A stretch of 64,000 nt of DNA from Acheta domesticus (lineage: Eukaryota; Arthropoda; Insecta; Orthoptera; Gryllidae), in contig JAHLJT010000631.1 of assembly GCA_031308135.1 (NCBI GenBank), positions 32,783,522 through 32,847,521 of the forward strand. The letters are read 5' to 3'. Below the pieces are notes generated by a model. That model made no database searches. It was given only the letters and a program-made list of their open reading frames with translations, and had not been told where the DNA came from. Below are positions 24,201-39,200 of this stretch, piece by piece (the first letter of the stretch is position 1; each line of letters opens with the position of its first letter). The position numbers were made by a program, and so were the translations under genes.

Positions 24201-27200
24201 TACATTAATTTCAGGAATATCACAGTTGATGAGTATCCAAAGGAAATTTTGTTGTAATCATTTAAAATGTCGAAATTTAAGGATAAATAAATCGGGGGAG
24301 TCGCTAACTCTCGTACCACAGTTGAAAAAATATTTTAAAAAGTGAAAGAAAGAGTAAAGTATTTTGATCAGGTAAATTTAAAATTGATGTCGGGTAAAAT
24401 AGTTCCCGAGCATCAAAGCGTAAATGAATGAAAATCGCACAACCAGACAATTCCAAACGTCATTTATTCTTTAACAATTCGTACCTTCAGAAATGGTCGC
24501 TACGAAAGTAAAGAGGTGTCGTTATGGAAAATTTTCTAAAATTGGACGCAAACGAGAAGATAATAGGCGACGAGCATGTCTAGAGAACGCTAATACCCAG
24601 GGTTCGGATTCTGATGTCCTAAAAATTCTTTGAAAATGACCTGTAAAATGACTTTAAAATAATAGGAAAATTACCTAATTTTTTAAATCCTCAAAAATTT
24701 GTATGAAAATGTTTATTTATTCAATGAATTTTACAATTTTAAATAACATTCATTTATATAAAATTATATTTTATGTTAAGTCTTTATTTTAGGACGAAAT
24801 ATAATTCTTAGCTACGATCTTCAAATCGTTAGTTTTGAAAGGTCAAGAGAGTTTCCAAAGATCCGTGTAATTTTGAAAGTTCGAAAAACAGAGTCTACTG
24901 CAGCAGTGAATTTCGCCATGAACTGATGATACAAACAAAACTTTTAGTGTGACAATCCAAATTCATGAAACATTCACCAACAAAAACACGAAAAGGAATC
25001 AAATTGCGTAAAAATGACACAAAGCTCCAGAAAGATGGCCTAAAACAATGAAAAAAACAATAATTATACATTTATATCGCATACATGTCATGATAAACAT
25101 TCATTTACAAGTTAGCTACGTCTAGAATGAACCAATTAAAATATGGTATGTCATCAGAATCAGAGTCCTGCAGATAACCAACCTGGTAATTAGTTTATAT
25201 TGACTAAAATACGGTTTATCAATCACGAGAATAACTTCAGAAAACGGTACAAGAAAGGCACACGTGTTCAGTGAGTTTTTAAAATCCAACCCAGCAACAG
25301 CGAGGTTCCGTAAGGACACACGCTGCGGTGCCCGCCACGGCGAACACTATCCCCGTCAAGCGGGATGCCTACCTCCGCGAGCAAGGCGCAGCGATGAGTC
25401 ATTACCAGTCGCAGCCAAGTAGGGAAGTGGAACAGGACCCGTAGAGCGGAAAAGAGAGTGGGCGTGACTAAGGGAACGAAGAGGAAGAATGAAGGAGGGG
25501 AGAGGAAGGAGAAGCGAGCAAAGAAAGGAAGAGGAGAAGAGAGAAAAGAAAGGAAGAGGAGAAGAGAGAAAAGAACGGAAGAGGAGAAGAGAGAAAAGAA
25601 AGGAAGAGGAGAAGAGAGAAAAGAAAGGAAGAGGAGAAGAGAGAAAAGAAAGGAATAGGAGAAGAGAGAAAAGAAAGGAAGAGAAGAAGAGAGAAAAGAA
25701 AGGAAGAGGAGAAGAGAGAAAAAGAAAGGGAAGAGAGATAGCGAGAGAGGGAGAGAAAGAGAAAAAGAAGTACAAAAGGAAAGGAAGGTTAAAAAGGTCT
25801 TGTAAGACATCGAATGCATCAAGTAAAGGGAAATTACGAAGTTAGTCACTTTTTGAAATTCCTTTCACCTACAAATCGTATCTTCGAAAAATTCAGAAAA
25901 TATGACAGCACGTTGAACACAGTACAAACAGTACATTGAAGTGAAGAAGTGAAAAGGAAAGACAACGGAAATACATTCAAAAAGATACTTTTCAGTGAAA
26001 TAATACAAAAATAAACGACGAAACAATGAAATTATAATACATTTTCGAGCGCCATTACTGTTTTTCTATCCGATGCTACGAACGATACTGACACTAAAGG
26101 CCGTCGGAGCATGACGATTGTCAGTCCATCTTTTTTTAGTCAAAGGCCAGGGAGAAGTTGGAGCCATAACTTCCTGTATTTAATGAACATTTTTAAGAAG
26201 CCGCGTTTTTTTTCATAGAACGCATATTTTTTATTTTCTAGTTGAAGTTTCACAAACAACCTAAAGTTGAAGACTTTAAAAAATAACTAGCTGTACCCAC
26301 AACTTCGTTTATTTGGATTTGATTTTATCAATTTTTATGTCAGATAATGACGTCGTATTACAGTGACTTCTAAATTTTTGTTCTTGCAAACATTTTTTTC
26401 TGGGTGTGCCCCTGTACAGATAAACCGTCGGGAGAAAGCCATCCAGAAAATCGAACTCAACGCTTCCGTATCTGGATATTCAAATCGTTAACTAGTCATA
26501 AAAAGCTGCTAGATCAGGGGTGTCCAACTTGGTAGGTCTCGAGGGCCACAACTAAAACCTCTATTACGGTTGCGAGCAATATTTTCATTACATGGGCGAT
26601 CCGATGCACACCTGACTTCCACGTATTGTTGATCTCTGTACTTTGCCTGGCAGCTCTGAAACGTGCGAGATAGGGGAACAATGAAACCTTGCGTGATATC
26701 AACCCGTACCATGCATAACGCAGTGAAACACATTGGGATGATTTTGAATTTCTGGTTTGACAAGAAAAAAAATCTTTAAACCTAAACTTAATATATTTTT
26801 ACATTAAGGGGTGTTGCCCCCGAAAGGACGCAAGGGTGCACAGTGTTCTTGCCCAACATGGATGAAAGGGACGTTCGCTTTTGACTAATAATCTTTCCCG
26901 GTCTACAATAAATGACACAACGAGCCGCAAGTTGGACAACCCTGTGCTAGATTCAGTAGGTGATCCCCCATTAACAAGACAGAACTGTGGTCAAATTGCA
27001 GCGCGTGCAAAAGGCCTGAGAGCGCACCTGCTCGAAGATGCGCCGGCGCTCGGCGGTGCTGGGCGTCTTGGGCTTGTCGTCCGGGGGCAGCTCGGTGGCG
27101 GGCGAGGCGGCGGGCGAGGGCGCCGGCGAGGGCGCGGGCGAGGGCGCCGGGGAGGCGGCGGGCGGCGAGGCGGGCGCCGCCCCGTTGGCCGCCGGCGCGG

Positions 27201-30200
27201 GCGCGGGCGTGGGCGTGGTCGGGGCCGGGGCCGCGGGCGGGGGCTCCGCGGGCGCCGCGGCGGGGGCGGGGGCCGGGGCGGCGGCCGCCGCCGGCGGCTC
27301 CTGCCCCGGCGCCGCGGGCACGTGAAACACCTTGTCGAAGGAGAACTCCGTGGTGGCGCGGGCGTCGCCGCTGCCGCCGAAGCTCAGCTTGGGCGGGGTG
27401 AAGGGCTTGGGGCCCAGGCGCGGCTGCGGGACGAACACAGCGGCGGTCAGCGCGGAGGGCGGCGGTGGCCGCCAGGACATACAATCAGCACTACAATGAA
27501 ATCTGACGTAACCGGATAAGCGTGTCCGGTCGGGACAGACTTCAATCGTCTATCAATCGAACACAGGAGAACCGATTTGGATGGCCAGATGAAACGACTT
27601 TTACTATCGACAAACTCCTCTAAAATGATGAGTAAATGCTGCCTCAATAATATCAATAAAATAAAACCTCGATAACTGGAGTTTCTGGGAACATTTTTCG
27701 ACAAACTTCTAAAACGATGTAGAACCCATTTATGCCCACTGGGTCGTTAGCGACCCACTTAGAAAAATTGTTCACGCTTCGTCACATGTGTCAAATACTA
27801 TTTTTAATAATCCCAACCCAGAAAAAAAAAACACTTTCTAATTATTTTATCAAAATTTTGTTGTCTGCCGCGTTCACAAAATTCAAAGAAGGCTAATATC
27901 AAGTTTTGAAAAAAAAATTGTCGAAAAAGTTCTGAGAATAAATGGGTTAAATACACAAAGAACTATGGCCACACGAATTCCTAGTTATCTCGAATTTTCT
28001 TCGTTCCTGTTCATCGTAATATTCGGAATGCGCCGTTTGGAATATCGTAATATCGAGATTTTCAATTACTGGAAGTTTTTCTTTCCCCTCCACTGATTCG
28101 AGATATAGAAGTTCCATTGAACTTGCTTTACGTATCAGCAAAAATATCCAATATTTCTTTAAATTATATCATAGATACTGGCCATCCAAATGGGAACCTT
28201 TTGCAACACTGACGCAACTTCTCCTGAAATCGCGTTATTACGTTAGACACAATTGTTAACTTCCGTTCTGATGTTTTTGACAAATTCGTGCAGAGGGAAC
28301 GTGCTCTTGCAAAGGTTTGTCCATACAAAGGGATTACGAATATTTAAAGGGATTCACAATCTCCAGGAGAGTTCTAAAACAGCCTACAATAAATTTAGAG
28401 TGAAAAAAACAACACTTTTTCTGCGGGGGGAGGGAAACCACACCATTAAAGGGGCTCCACACAAGGTAAACGATCAAAAGATAGTACTTGAATGAAAATT
28501 CGTGCAAGAAAAATCGGCAAAACGCCGATGTGTACCGCCAGTTTTACCAAATGTCAGAACGGAAGTTTCTACTATCATATTGCTGATTACATAAACACAC
28601 ATCTGTGCAGATTTGGGAACTTTTGCACATTAGGACAGATTTATGCAGCCTCTCACCCTTTCCCGTCTTAGTGACTCTGTGGCTCCCTGTGCTTCCCCGA
28701 AGTAGTCGTGTTTCGTATAAACCTCCACCTGGACAGAGCAGGCTCTCCACCTTCTATTCTCCAGCGCATTGCTGGGTATATCCACATACGTCGCATGCAC
28801 TGTGAGCATCACTCCGTCCCGTAGTAATCAAAACGGATTCCAGCAGAATCAAATACGTACGCCAAGAAGACTACCCCTTTGCAAGTGTCAGAAAACATTG
28901 CACAATGTTCCAATCGATCAATGATTCTTTTGGCGTATCGTACAACCCCTTCCAGTGTGCGGTGGTGCGGAGAGGACTGCTTGGTGTAGACCTTGTGGCT
29001 CCCGTGCACTGCACCCTCAGCGCCTTTGACGCACATCTCCTCCCGGCCCTTTCCAAAGTGCGTGCGTGGATGTAGCAGCTCCGCGCTAACCTTGTAGCTC
29101 CCGGCGGCGGCCGAGGGGTTCACGGACGTCACCACGCTGGGCGGCAGCGGCGACGAGGTCGGCGCGGGCGCAGGTGCGGGCGCGGGGGCCGGCGCGGAGA
29201 CGGGGGACGAGAGGGCGGGGGCGGGGGCGGGGGCGGGGGCGGGGACGGGGCTGGGAGCAGTGGGGGCGGCGGGGCTGGGCGCGGGGCTGGGAGCCGCGCG
29301 GGGTCGCGCGGCCGGCCGCGGGGGTTCGTCGCTCTCCGCTAGCGAGCCCGAGCGCGAGGGCACGGAGCGCGGGAGGGGCTTGGGCGGGGCGGAGACGGGG
29401 GCAGAGGCGGGGGTGGGCGCGGTCGCAGGCGGAGTGGGAGTGGGAGTGGGAGTGGGCGTGGGCGTGGGTGTGGGCGTAGGCGGAGTCGCGCAGCTGCCGT
29501 TCTGCTGCGCCGCCGGCCGCCGGCCGCCTCCCATCCCCATCCCCAGCCCCTTCCCCGTGCCCGTGCCGGCCGAGCCGTTCTGGTGCGGCGCGGCGTTGGG
29601 CGCCGGCCCGTCGGCTTTGCAGGCGGGCGCCGCCGCTGCCGCATTCGCCGCCGCCGCCGCCTTGCCGCAGCCGAGGCGCTCCTGCAGGCGCGCGCGCCAC
29701 TGGCCCAGCGGCCCTCTGTGCACCTGCGAAGACGCGCGCCGTCGCGCTGCCGAGGCGCCTGCCACCCACCCCGCCCCTCCCCCCACGCTAGGGCATCGAA
29801 CCGACGGGCTCCCTCGCATCCCTTCCTTTTCTTCTACTGATACATTTATTTCCAACGCTTCAAAAATTAACTTTTGTCAGTAATAGGTTTTAAATAATAA
29901 CCAAATAAAATATCCATACTTTAAAAAATTCCATTCCTTTCAGAACAGAATGAAATGTAAAAGATTTAGAAGAAAGAAGTATTTAAATGCTTCAATATAG
30001 TTTTTTGATTATGTAACTAGTTTTATTGCAATTGAAAACTCTTGGTAAAATGCACAATTGCTTTTGTAAAAGGTTTCTTTTATAGTTTATTCAACATGAA
30101 AAAGTTAAATAAAACCCAAAATTTGAAATTTATCAAACACAAACAAGTCACTGATCACCTGTAAGTCGCAAATTTTTTTTTATTTTTAAAAATATGTTAG

Positions 30201-33200
30201 GTCTTTAAATATTCCCTTTCCACAACCAATACTGTAATAAAGAAGACATAAGGAAAATGCATGTTTGCTATTTAGTAAGGGTTACACAATGTTTTTAGTT
30301 TCAGTTTTCATTCCACAGTAAAATTTCTTATAGCCCTTGTTTTCTTTCTCTATTGTTTGTTCAAAATTATATCCAGTTCGATGCCCTGATTTTGCATAAT
30401 GTAACATTTGTGCTACCACTACCACAAGCAACTATGGAAAACTAGCTGACTACTACACAGCACGCCACAAACCACTACTGTATTACACAACTACGATGCA
30501 ACTGCTAGTGTGAGGTTCTAACAAAAGCCTATGGGAATCTACTACCACTGAGAAGCCAGGAAGCCACATCTATTAAACTACAACTAGTAATAAGCTGTTA
30601 TGAGCGAGCATTAACATAACATTGTCTTTCCAACCATTGCATTCCACAACCTCTAAACACAAGTGACAACATAATAAACAAAATAATAAGATAATATTAA
30701 GCATGTTCTACAGTTGTTTGCATAAACCTGAGTGCAGTGCTCCACAAACACTGTACATTTGTGTTTAGTGCATGCTGTGGCATAGACATACTAATTATCA
30801 AATTACCTCATTCACAAGAATGAGAAAATAATTTTCTTCCCTCTTCTCAATTATTAATCAATTACATTCTAAACACAACTACTCAATCCATATTCTTTAA
30901 GACACTGTAAGAAATTATATCCATTATGCTTTTTGTATATCTAAGCCACTGTTCACAAGCAGACACAAGACATTTAAGTGCTGAAGGTCAACACATCTGC
31001 ACATGCCAAATGGTTTTTGCGACAACCCAACTTGAGGGACCATGCAAGTCCTTTTTAATTACTCTTATTAATCCCACTGGTGCTCTCTCCTAAAGAAATC
31101 TGTGCAGTGGAAATCAATACTCTTTAATTTTAAAAACACATACCAACACTTAATTTGAATAAACCCCTTTAATGTCATTTTGCTTCTCTTTAAAAAAAAA
31201 TCCCAACTAACTAAAATCTTAACAATAGTGCAACCAAGAAATTTGCATCTTCTTTATCATACACTCAAACCCCTTTTCAGAACATTCAGAGATACCCTTC
31301 CTCTACTCTATCACCCACATCTTTACATTTATCAATTTTAATTCAATAATTATTTTTTATTTAGAGTAATCTCTATGTAAAAGAGTTGAGATTACAAGTA
31401 ATTATGCTACAATTTCCACAAGTACACACATTAAAGGAACATTACTCCTAATCATATTAAGAGTTATTTGCTGTTAGTTGAAAGCATTTCATTTGCTACT
31501 TGCTTCACCAGGTTAACCCATTTATACCAATTAATATTACATACCTTAACTGACATCAACACAAGTATTATGTCAAATAAGACTTTTAAATCACTTAAAA
31601 TTATGAATCTTAATAAACAAATTAGTCCAGAATATCCCTCAAATTGGGTAGATGGTAATTTTGGAGATGAAGTATTGACATTTAATGTTTTAGATGGTGC
31701 ATGACAAGCACACCTGTGGTGCAGCGCCTGCACTGGCACGGTTCGCTGGGTCCAGGCTAATGCGCGCAACCTGCGCATCTTTGCCACTAAGCCATTGTGC
31801 AGCTGACAATGGGGCATCTGCGCCAGGTGTATCCGGATAGAGATCAGCATGGAAATCCCGATAAGACTGCAAAAAAGTTCAAGACAAATTGAAGCTCTTA
31901 ATCAAGTCTCCTTTTCTGGTTTACATTCTCCTTTCTAGTAACAGTAAACATATTTACAAGAGTATTGTTAAAGCAACTGAAGACATGCATTTAAAAACAG
32001 CTTAACCAATATTTTGCTGAAATTGAGATGAAAACAAACTTTCGCATATATGTAGAAAATAATTGGACAGAAGAAAATGTTTATAGTTTTTATCTTGAGG
32101 TATGTTGTAGCATCACTGTAGCATTATCATAAGGCAGTATGTAACTATTTTAAAAATTTCCTCCAAAGAGAGGCCACAAAACTAGCAAAAACTTTACGTA
32201 ATAATAATCAAGGTCATTGAAAAGTGGAACTTCAGTCACTAACTGGCTGCTAATAGTCTGTAAACCTCTTTAAAACTGATGTGTTGTATAGGAGGAACAT
32301 AATACAATACTTCTGTGTTACCAAATTCTTTGATATAGTAATATGAATATTTTTTTAAAATATTTAAATGATGCATCTTCCTTCAGCAGTATACAGAAAA
32401 CCATATTTATCCAAATCTTTTGTTTGTTTTCTGATACCATTATTTAGGTAAACAACAGGTCAGTGTTGACAAACATATCAAAAGACATTATTACAATTGC
32501 AAATATATTTCTAACCTTAGCCTTCCTCGCCAACTCAACCCAATCATCAGGATCATGAACAAGATGATAATAAGATGTGTTATTTTCTTATATTCTATGA
32601 CTGAAGTTCCTGTTACAGGGGAGATGTACTTCTGCTCAATGACATCAAATTTTCCACTCTGAATTACATGCGATCAATATCCTGCAAGATTATTTGAGAA
32701 AAACTGAATGCAATATCTCATAAGGTATGCTTATAGCTGATATGGCAAGACCACCGCGTCATTGCAACAGATGACAGTCAAATTTTACTATTACAGCAGT
32801 TATGAAGCAGTTATGAAAATCCAGAAATTCAAATCCCAATATTTACCATCTTTCCTTGATGACAGCCCATCTCAAAGGTATGTTCCCCCCCACATTTAGT
32901 GGCAGCTTATAACTTGCTTTTTACAAATTTATTGGTTAACCTGTTTTTGCATGGTTATCTTCAATTACTCCACTTGGTCCAGTAGTAATAGTCAGTCAAA
33001 TTATTTTCAAGTACATCACATTTAGTGCCACCCGTATGGGGCACATTGGTTTAACCCAGGGGCCTAACTATGTTACAATGAAAGTTCTTTGATGTACACT
33101 GATGACAATGTCAGACAAATAAGCAGCAATCTGCAGGCCATGCTTCAGACGTTTTTTAAACTTTCACTCAGAGGGGATGTGAGCAGTAATCACTAGTCTC

Positions 33201-36200
33201 TCAATGTCATGAAATAGAGCTCCTAGAATATTTTGTGTGCTGGGTCCACCGGTGACCTCATGGCCCTTGGAGGGGTCTCAGCTGAGGCTCCCAGCAGCCT
33301 CATGGCACTTGCTGTGATATTGGAAGGTCCATCACACAAAGAGCTACATTTTTCAAAATTCTCGCGTGTCATTCAAATGCGTTTTTACATATTTTTTCAT
33401 CTGTAAATACTTACACGAGAAACTTTATCAAACAAATCTTATTTCACAATCATAAATGCAAAACGTGGCATAACTCTCTGAACTAATTGAACTCCCTGTC
33501 ATATTCTAGGACCTCTCATTATTGCAACTCAAATATATACACATTCATTGTACATGACATTATCTTATGAATTTTGATCAGATCATGCATAATTCAAATT
33601 TGATTGTCAAAGTCTGTCAAACAACACAAAACTCTGAATCCTTTAATACATTTTATTCTTTTGGGGGACAAATTTACACCAGCCATGCAGAGGCTGTGAT
33701 ATATTGTGGCCTCAGAATGGCAAGATTCTATCCCAGATTTTTGACAAAAATGAATTTCTAACATGTTCAAATTCTATTGCCAGACATACAATATATTAAA
33801 AAAGTGTTTATATCAGTCTTGTAGAAAACCTTCTACGAACAAAACATTTTATATCATTATTCCACATCTCCAAACTTTCAGAATGCTCTCCTGTAAAATT
33901 TCCTCAGAGCTAGACACTTGTCAGTCCAATGACATGAAATGCTGTCATTTCACTGAAAAACAAAAGTATATTTCTGAAAATAAACTGGCTTCTATCAATT
34001 GCTGGAGTATGGGTTCAAAGAAAATTAACACTTTGTTGTGTATTACATTTTAGTTGAATTATCATTTACTATATTTGATACTAATGATTTGAAAGCTTAA
34101 AACATTTTCACACATTACTCTTATCCTTTTCACATTTTACCACATAACAGCAGTACTTGAGAAAAAAAGATGACAAGCAATTGTTTTGTAAAATTTCAAT
34201 TAATTATTTTTCACAGAACCTTCAAATTTTCTGGTTCAGTAATATAATTATCACTTTCCGATTTACCTTGTTCAATTACCAATCAATTGATCTTTTTACC
34301 TAAAAAATCAGTTTTAATTACAACTATTACACCATTATAACGAGAATTTTGGAAGACATTTTCTTCATACACTTCTAACTATGGATTCTGTTCAGGAAAG
34401 AAATTGTCATCTTCTGCCAAGAAGTAACACCATAACAGGCAATAAAATATCAATGACAAATTACTCACTGTTTATGATGGATCTGATAAAACAAATGTGG
34501 CAAAAATATAAATCAAATCTAGTCTCAAAAACTGTCAATGCACAGAAATAATGCACTCTGTTAGATTAGTTAAAAGCATCTTGGTGAATTCACACAGATT
34601 CATTGTTAGTTGAATTTCAACAAATGACAAACACTAACTTCCTACCTGCCACTGTTTATGTTAACAAACTGTGGACAACTGAAACAAAATTCCAGACCAA
34701 CATTAGATGATGAAATAAATAATTCTTCCACACTTCATATTAATATCATTTCAGAGTACATTTATTGTCATTCTGCAACACTAATATTCAAAGTCCCTTG
34801 GAGTTTATAATCTCCAATTTGAAATGCAAAGGAAATCTGTTTGAAAAGCTTTACCTTTCGATTGCCAAGAAATAATTGTTTTGACAAATGAAAACCAGGG
34901 TTCTTGGGCCACTGACTGTGAACATGGAATAATTAAACCCTAAGGGGAAACTTTCCAAATAAAATGAAGTAAAATGAGATCACGCCAAGATATTCTACAT
35001 AATTAGTGGTACTTCAGAAAGGTACAGACTTTCTTGTACTAATTACTTTCCATTTCGGCTTAGTCATTTTGGCTTTTTGATTTTGCCCCTCCCTCTTCTA
35101 AGCAGCCAATTATTGGTGCCTAAAAGACTCCCCCATCACACATTTTCTCCCCCCCCCCATCCCTCATAATAGAACTCAAAGACTTCAAGAATATTGTAAA
35201 AGGGTAAAATCTGGTCCTACATGTGCATTTTCACTGAAAAATTTGAAGCCAACTTTTAAGAAAATGTCCCTTGAGCATATCTGAAAATTTGAAGCTCATT
35301 TTCATCCCAAACTTTTGAGTTCTGAGAAACTTCATAAGAAATTATTTCAAGAAAATTTGCTCAAAAATGCGATAATACATTAGAAATGTCCACAATGTAA
35401 ATATTGACATGGGACATGTTAATAGTATATTATTTTATAAGTGGCTGAAATAGAAAATTAACTGCAAGTTAGTTAATTAATGATTAGAATGAATAATTAA
35501 TCATTACTAATGAGCACATTATAGTTTTTCAGTCACATGTAATGTATAATATTTATGTGATCACCTTTGCAACATTTTGAGCTTTTGTTCTTCTACAAGT
35601 TGGAGTAATTATGAATGGTATTATATCGATTTCAGAGGTACATTGGAGACCTTGGAGTGTATGTTTGAGTTGACAATCGCTCTCTTGCATGAAAATGGAA
35701 GATATTCATGAAAGTATTAAAAGGGAAGCGGGGAAAGCTGTGGAAGATTTACTACCAAGTAAATATAAAGATAATGTACATCATTATGAATACAACATTA
35801 TGAGAATATGTATTATTTTGATTAGTAAATTCTTAAGAGCAGGCAGGCATATACTAATAATATATCTATATATAAATAAAAGGGAATGTGTGTATGTGTG
35901 TCGCACGTAGACACAAAAACTACTCAACCAATTTTGCTGAAATGTTCACACTTTGTTGTTCGTAATGAGAATATTTAAAGAGTGGTTGGAATTAAATCGG
36001 ACATGTTGGGACATTGATGATGATTTATTCCTTAATGACGACTGAAGTGCCCATGAACTCTATGCAACCCGCATCACATTTAAGGACTCAGCGCGTCTTC
36101 AGTGCATACAGTATTCTGTCCCTGCAATTGTGAAATATCAGGCGGAATTCTTACTTGAATCTTGGAAAAATAAATCAAATTTCTCCAAAATAGTGTCATA

Positions 36201-39200
36201 GTGAAAGCATGCCTGAATTTGTTGAATACTGCTTGAACAATATGATATTTGACAGTCCAAACCAGAACTTATCCATACTTGCGAGAAAGTCTTTCAACTA
36301 CTAGAATTTTTGCCCTGCGTGGCGTAAAATGTGATTGACAATCACATGACCAGTAGTATGTGATGTGCAATACACTGCAATAGTTAAGCATTGCCAGGTC
36401 CACTAGTTATTAACAAGCTACAACGAAAAAGTTCTATAATTAGCTTAGTCCATTCCCTATAATTTACAGAGGAAAAACTAGCTTAAGTAATGTTCATATC
36501 TGAAGGGCAAGCACAGTTGCTTATTGAAGTAAACCATGACATAAAACAATTATAAATTTTGGAATATTATGAAAATAATTTAAATACATTTTCTGTATGT
36601 TGTTAACCTATGATTTTCAAGAGTCAGTCTACTCAAGGGTATTGCTAATAGATAAAGAAACACTTCAGAAAAAAAACAACAAACCCTTAGGTAATTGCAT
36701 GCAATCATAAATACTTATATGCCCTATGGACACAGCCCCTTTATAAACTAATTCTATTTTTTTAATGACCTTATCTTCTATAATTTTCTTTTAATAGTAG
36801 GATGATAGAGAACAATTATGATCTCTCTTTCCACCCTATACTACAGAAATCACTGAGATGAAAATTGCATAAAAAATTAAAAAACTTTGTTTAAAAGTGC
36901 TTTCTACCAATTTATGTTGTTAAAGCCAGATAATATGAACTAAATAAAAGCTGAAAAATTTACCACATTTATATTTTACAAATTTTATTATATATTATTA
37001 CTGTTTGAAGAAATAGGACTTTTAAACGGCAAGGAAAATTTATCAGAAATCTTTGATATCTTTTGTGTCTGTTTAATTCTTGGAAATCAAAAATGTCAAG
37101 GAGATAATTATGAATACCAAAAATTCCAGATGATTTTCAACTGCTGTGTCTGTTCAATTCTTACACTACCAACAATGTGTATTGCTCTCTATGTCAGCTG
37201 TCGAGTTCTTATTCAGGTAAGCACAGGATGTGGGACATGCTAAGTAACAGCCAGAAGGCAGTAAAAGACAGTCAGAAGCTGGATGAAAGGGTGATGGCAC
37301 CTTGGCGAATCAATTGTGAAACATGTTAGTTTGGAGCCCTTACGCCTCAAGTGACGTGCAGTTTATAAACAGCATCTGTGCAAGTTGTTTCAAGTGTGCT
37401 TTTGTGGTGCATGTTTTTAATGGAGAATATTAATACTTAGATTCATTCACATCTACAATTGGTTCTCGAAAATTACAAAGGTTTTTATCATTTCTGCATA
37501 AAATTCATTAGTATAGATTATTTGTGTATACAATCTGAATTCACAGAAATTTTCAATACTAATTATAGCAGTGTACAGAACATATCTCATTTCCCCAATT
37601 CTTTGCCAATTGAGTCTGGGTCCCACAAGGATCGATCGTAAGTTCTCCTTTCCTTTATAAGTATGTGATATGCCCTCAACCTTAAGTAATGGAAGACTAG
37701 TTCACTTTTCTGAGGACACAAATACTCTTTGCAATAAAGAAACAATAAATAGTTCAATTTCGAAGGTTTCAAATTGGTTTCATAAAAACAAATTAATAGT
37801 AAATGAAGGAAAAATCGTTTCCATACTGTTCTTCATTTCAAATATGCAACTCGCCATTGAAAATAAACAATATGCAATTGGCTGATAATAAGATATCACA
37901 ATTTCTGGGTCTCTCAATTCAGTCAAATCTCACATAGAATATCCAAATAAATGACTTTAACACTAAATTAAGTTCATTACATTATGCATTCAGACTTCTT
38001 TCAAATTCAGACAGCCTTTGGACAACTTCTTGTGTGTATTTTGCAAATGTACACTCCCACCAGGGATACGGAATGATATTCTGAGAAAGAAGATCCTATA
38101 GTATCCACACTTTTAGATTACAGAAAAAAAAAGTATGAATATTTATATTATGAAGTTTTTGTCAAAAATGACTTTCTTAAGGGTAGGAACATATTTTCAT
38201 GCAATACATACATTTATAATTCTAACACACTCCGTACAAATCATATTCATCAGGTGTTAATAGCAACAGCTGACTACAAGAGATCCATATATAAAACTGA
38301 AGCTTCATATAACACCTACACCTTTACAACACATTGCCAGATGATATTAAACACTTAAAATTGATTCACTAGTTTAAGTGCTAAGATCTTTTCTGCTGTT
38401 TAACTGTTTCTGTACAGTGACTACACTGACCACAAAAAAGAAAATTTATTTCAAATATAATATTTAATGAATTAGTTTACATTTGTACTGACAAAATTTA
38501 AAAAAACTAAATATGCCCGTAACAAGTCTTGCATTTCAGCTACTGGATCAATGACCTTTATCTCGATCAGGTTTTACATCCAGTTTCCTTGAAATACAGA
38601 GTGTGAGATGGGCTCCTGTTTTGCTGCTGGCATAAATGTAGCTTCACATTTGAATGTTCTGTTGAGCTCTCCTTTTGTTCGTACTGCTAGGAGAAAGCCA
38701 GGGGAATGGATTAATTTTTTGTTAGCACTACTGAAATAAAACCTGTAATTTGTTAGCCGATGCAAGTAAATTTCTAGTTTTCAAATGTTGCAATCCAAAC
38801 TTCATTGGTACTTTCATCCGTCATTCAACTACGCATAGTAAGTGAGTGGAGAAGAGATTATAGAGCTCAAGAATACATGCACATGTGCACATATCTTACT
38901 TTTAACCCATATATCACACATAGTTTCCCCTGTTTTTTGATGAAAACGAATCACCAAATTATTTTTTACCATTATGAACTTATAGTATGTTAGAAAAGTA
39001 AAGAGTATCAGGAGAATAAAAATTTGAGAATTCAAACTTTACATGACGAACAAATATACTAAAAATATTTCCTGAAAATGATCAGAGGCACACACTTGCA
39101 TTTTCCTTGCAAATTTGAGCAATAAACTGCATCTATATTTGCATTTCTTCCCCACGAAAATGTGCATCTAATTCTATCTCTACTTATGCTAACGCATACA

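Noticed and set aside
25268..25849. Ser/Leu/Phe-rich minus-strand ORFs and Glu/Lys/Arg-rich plus-strand ORFs
   Set aside because: Products of the 25-bp polypurine minisatellite.
26881..27519. Plus-strand Arg/Gly-rich ORF of 212 codons
   Set aside because: Antisense shadow of pod1 exon 8 and the edge of a hAT element.
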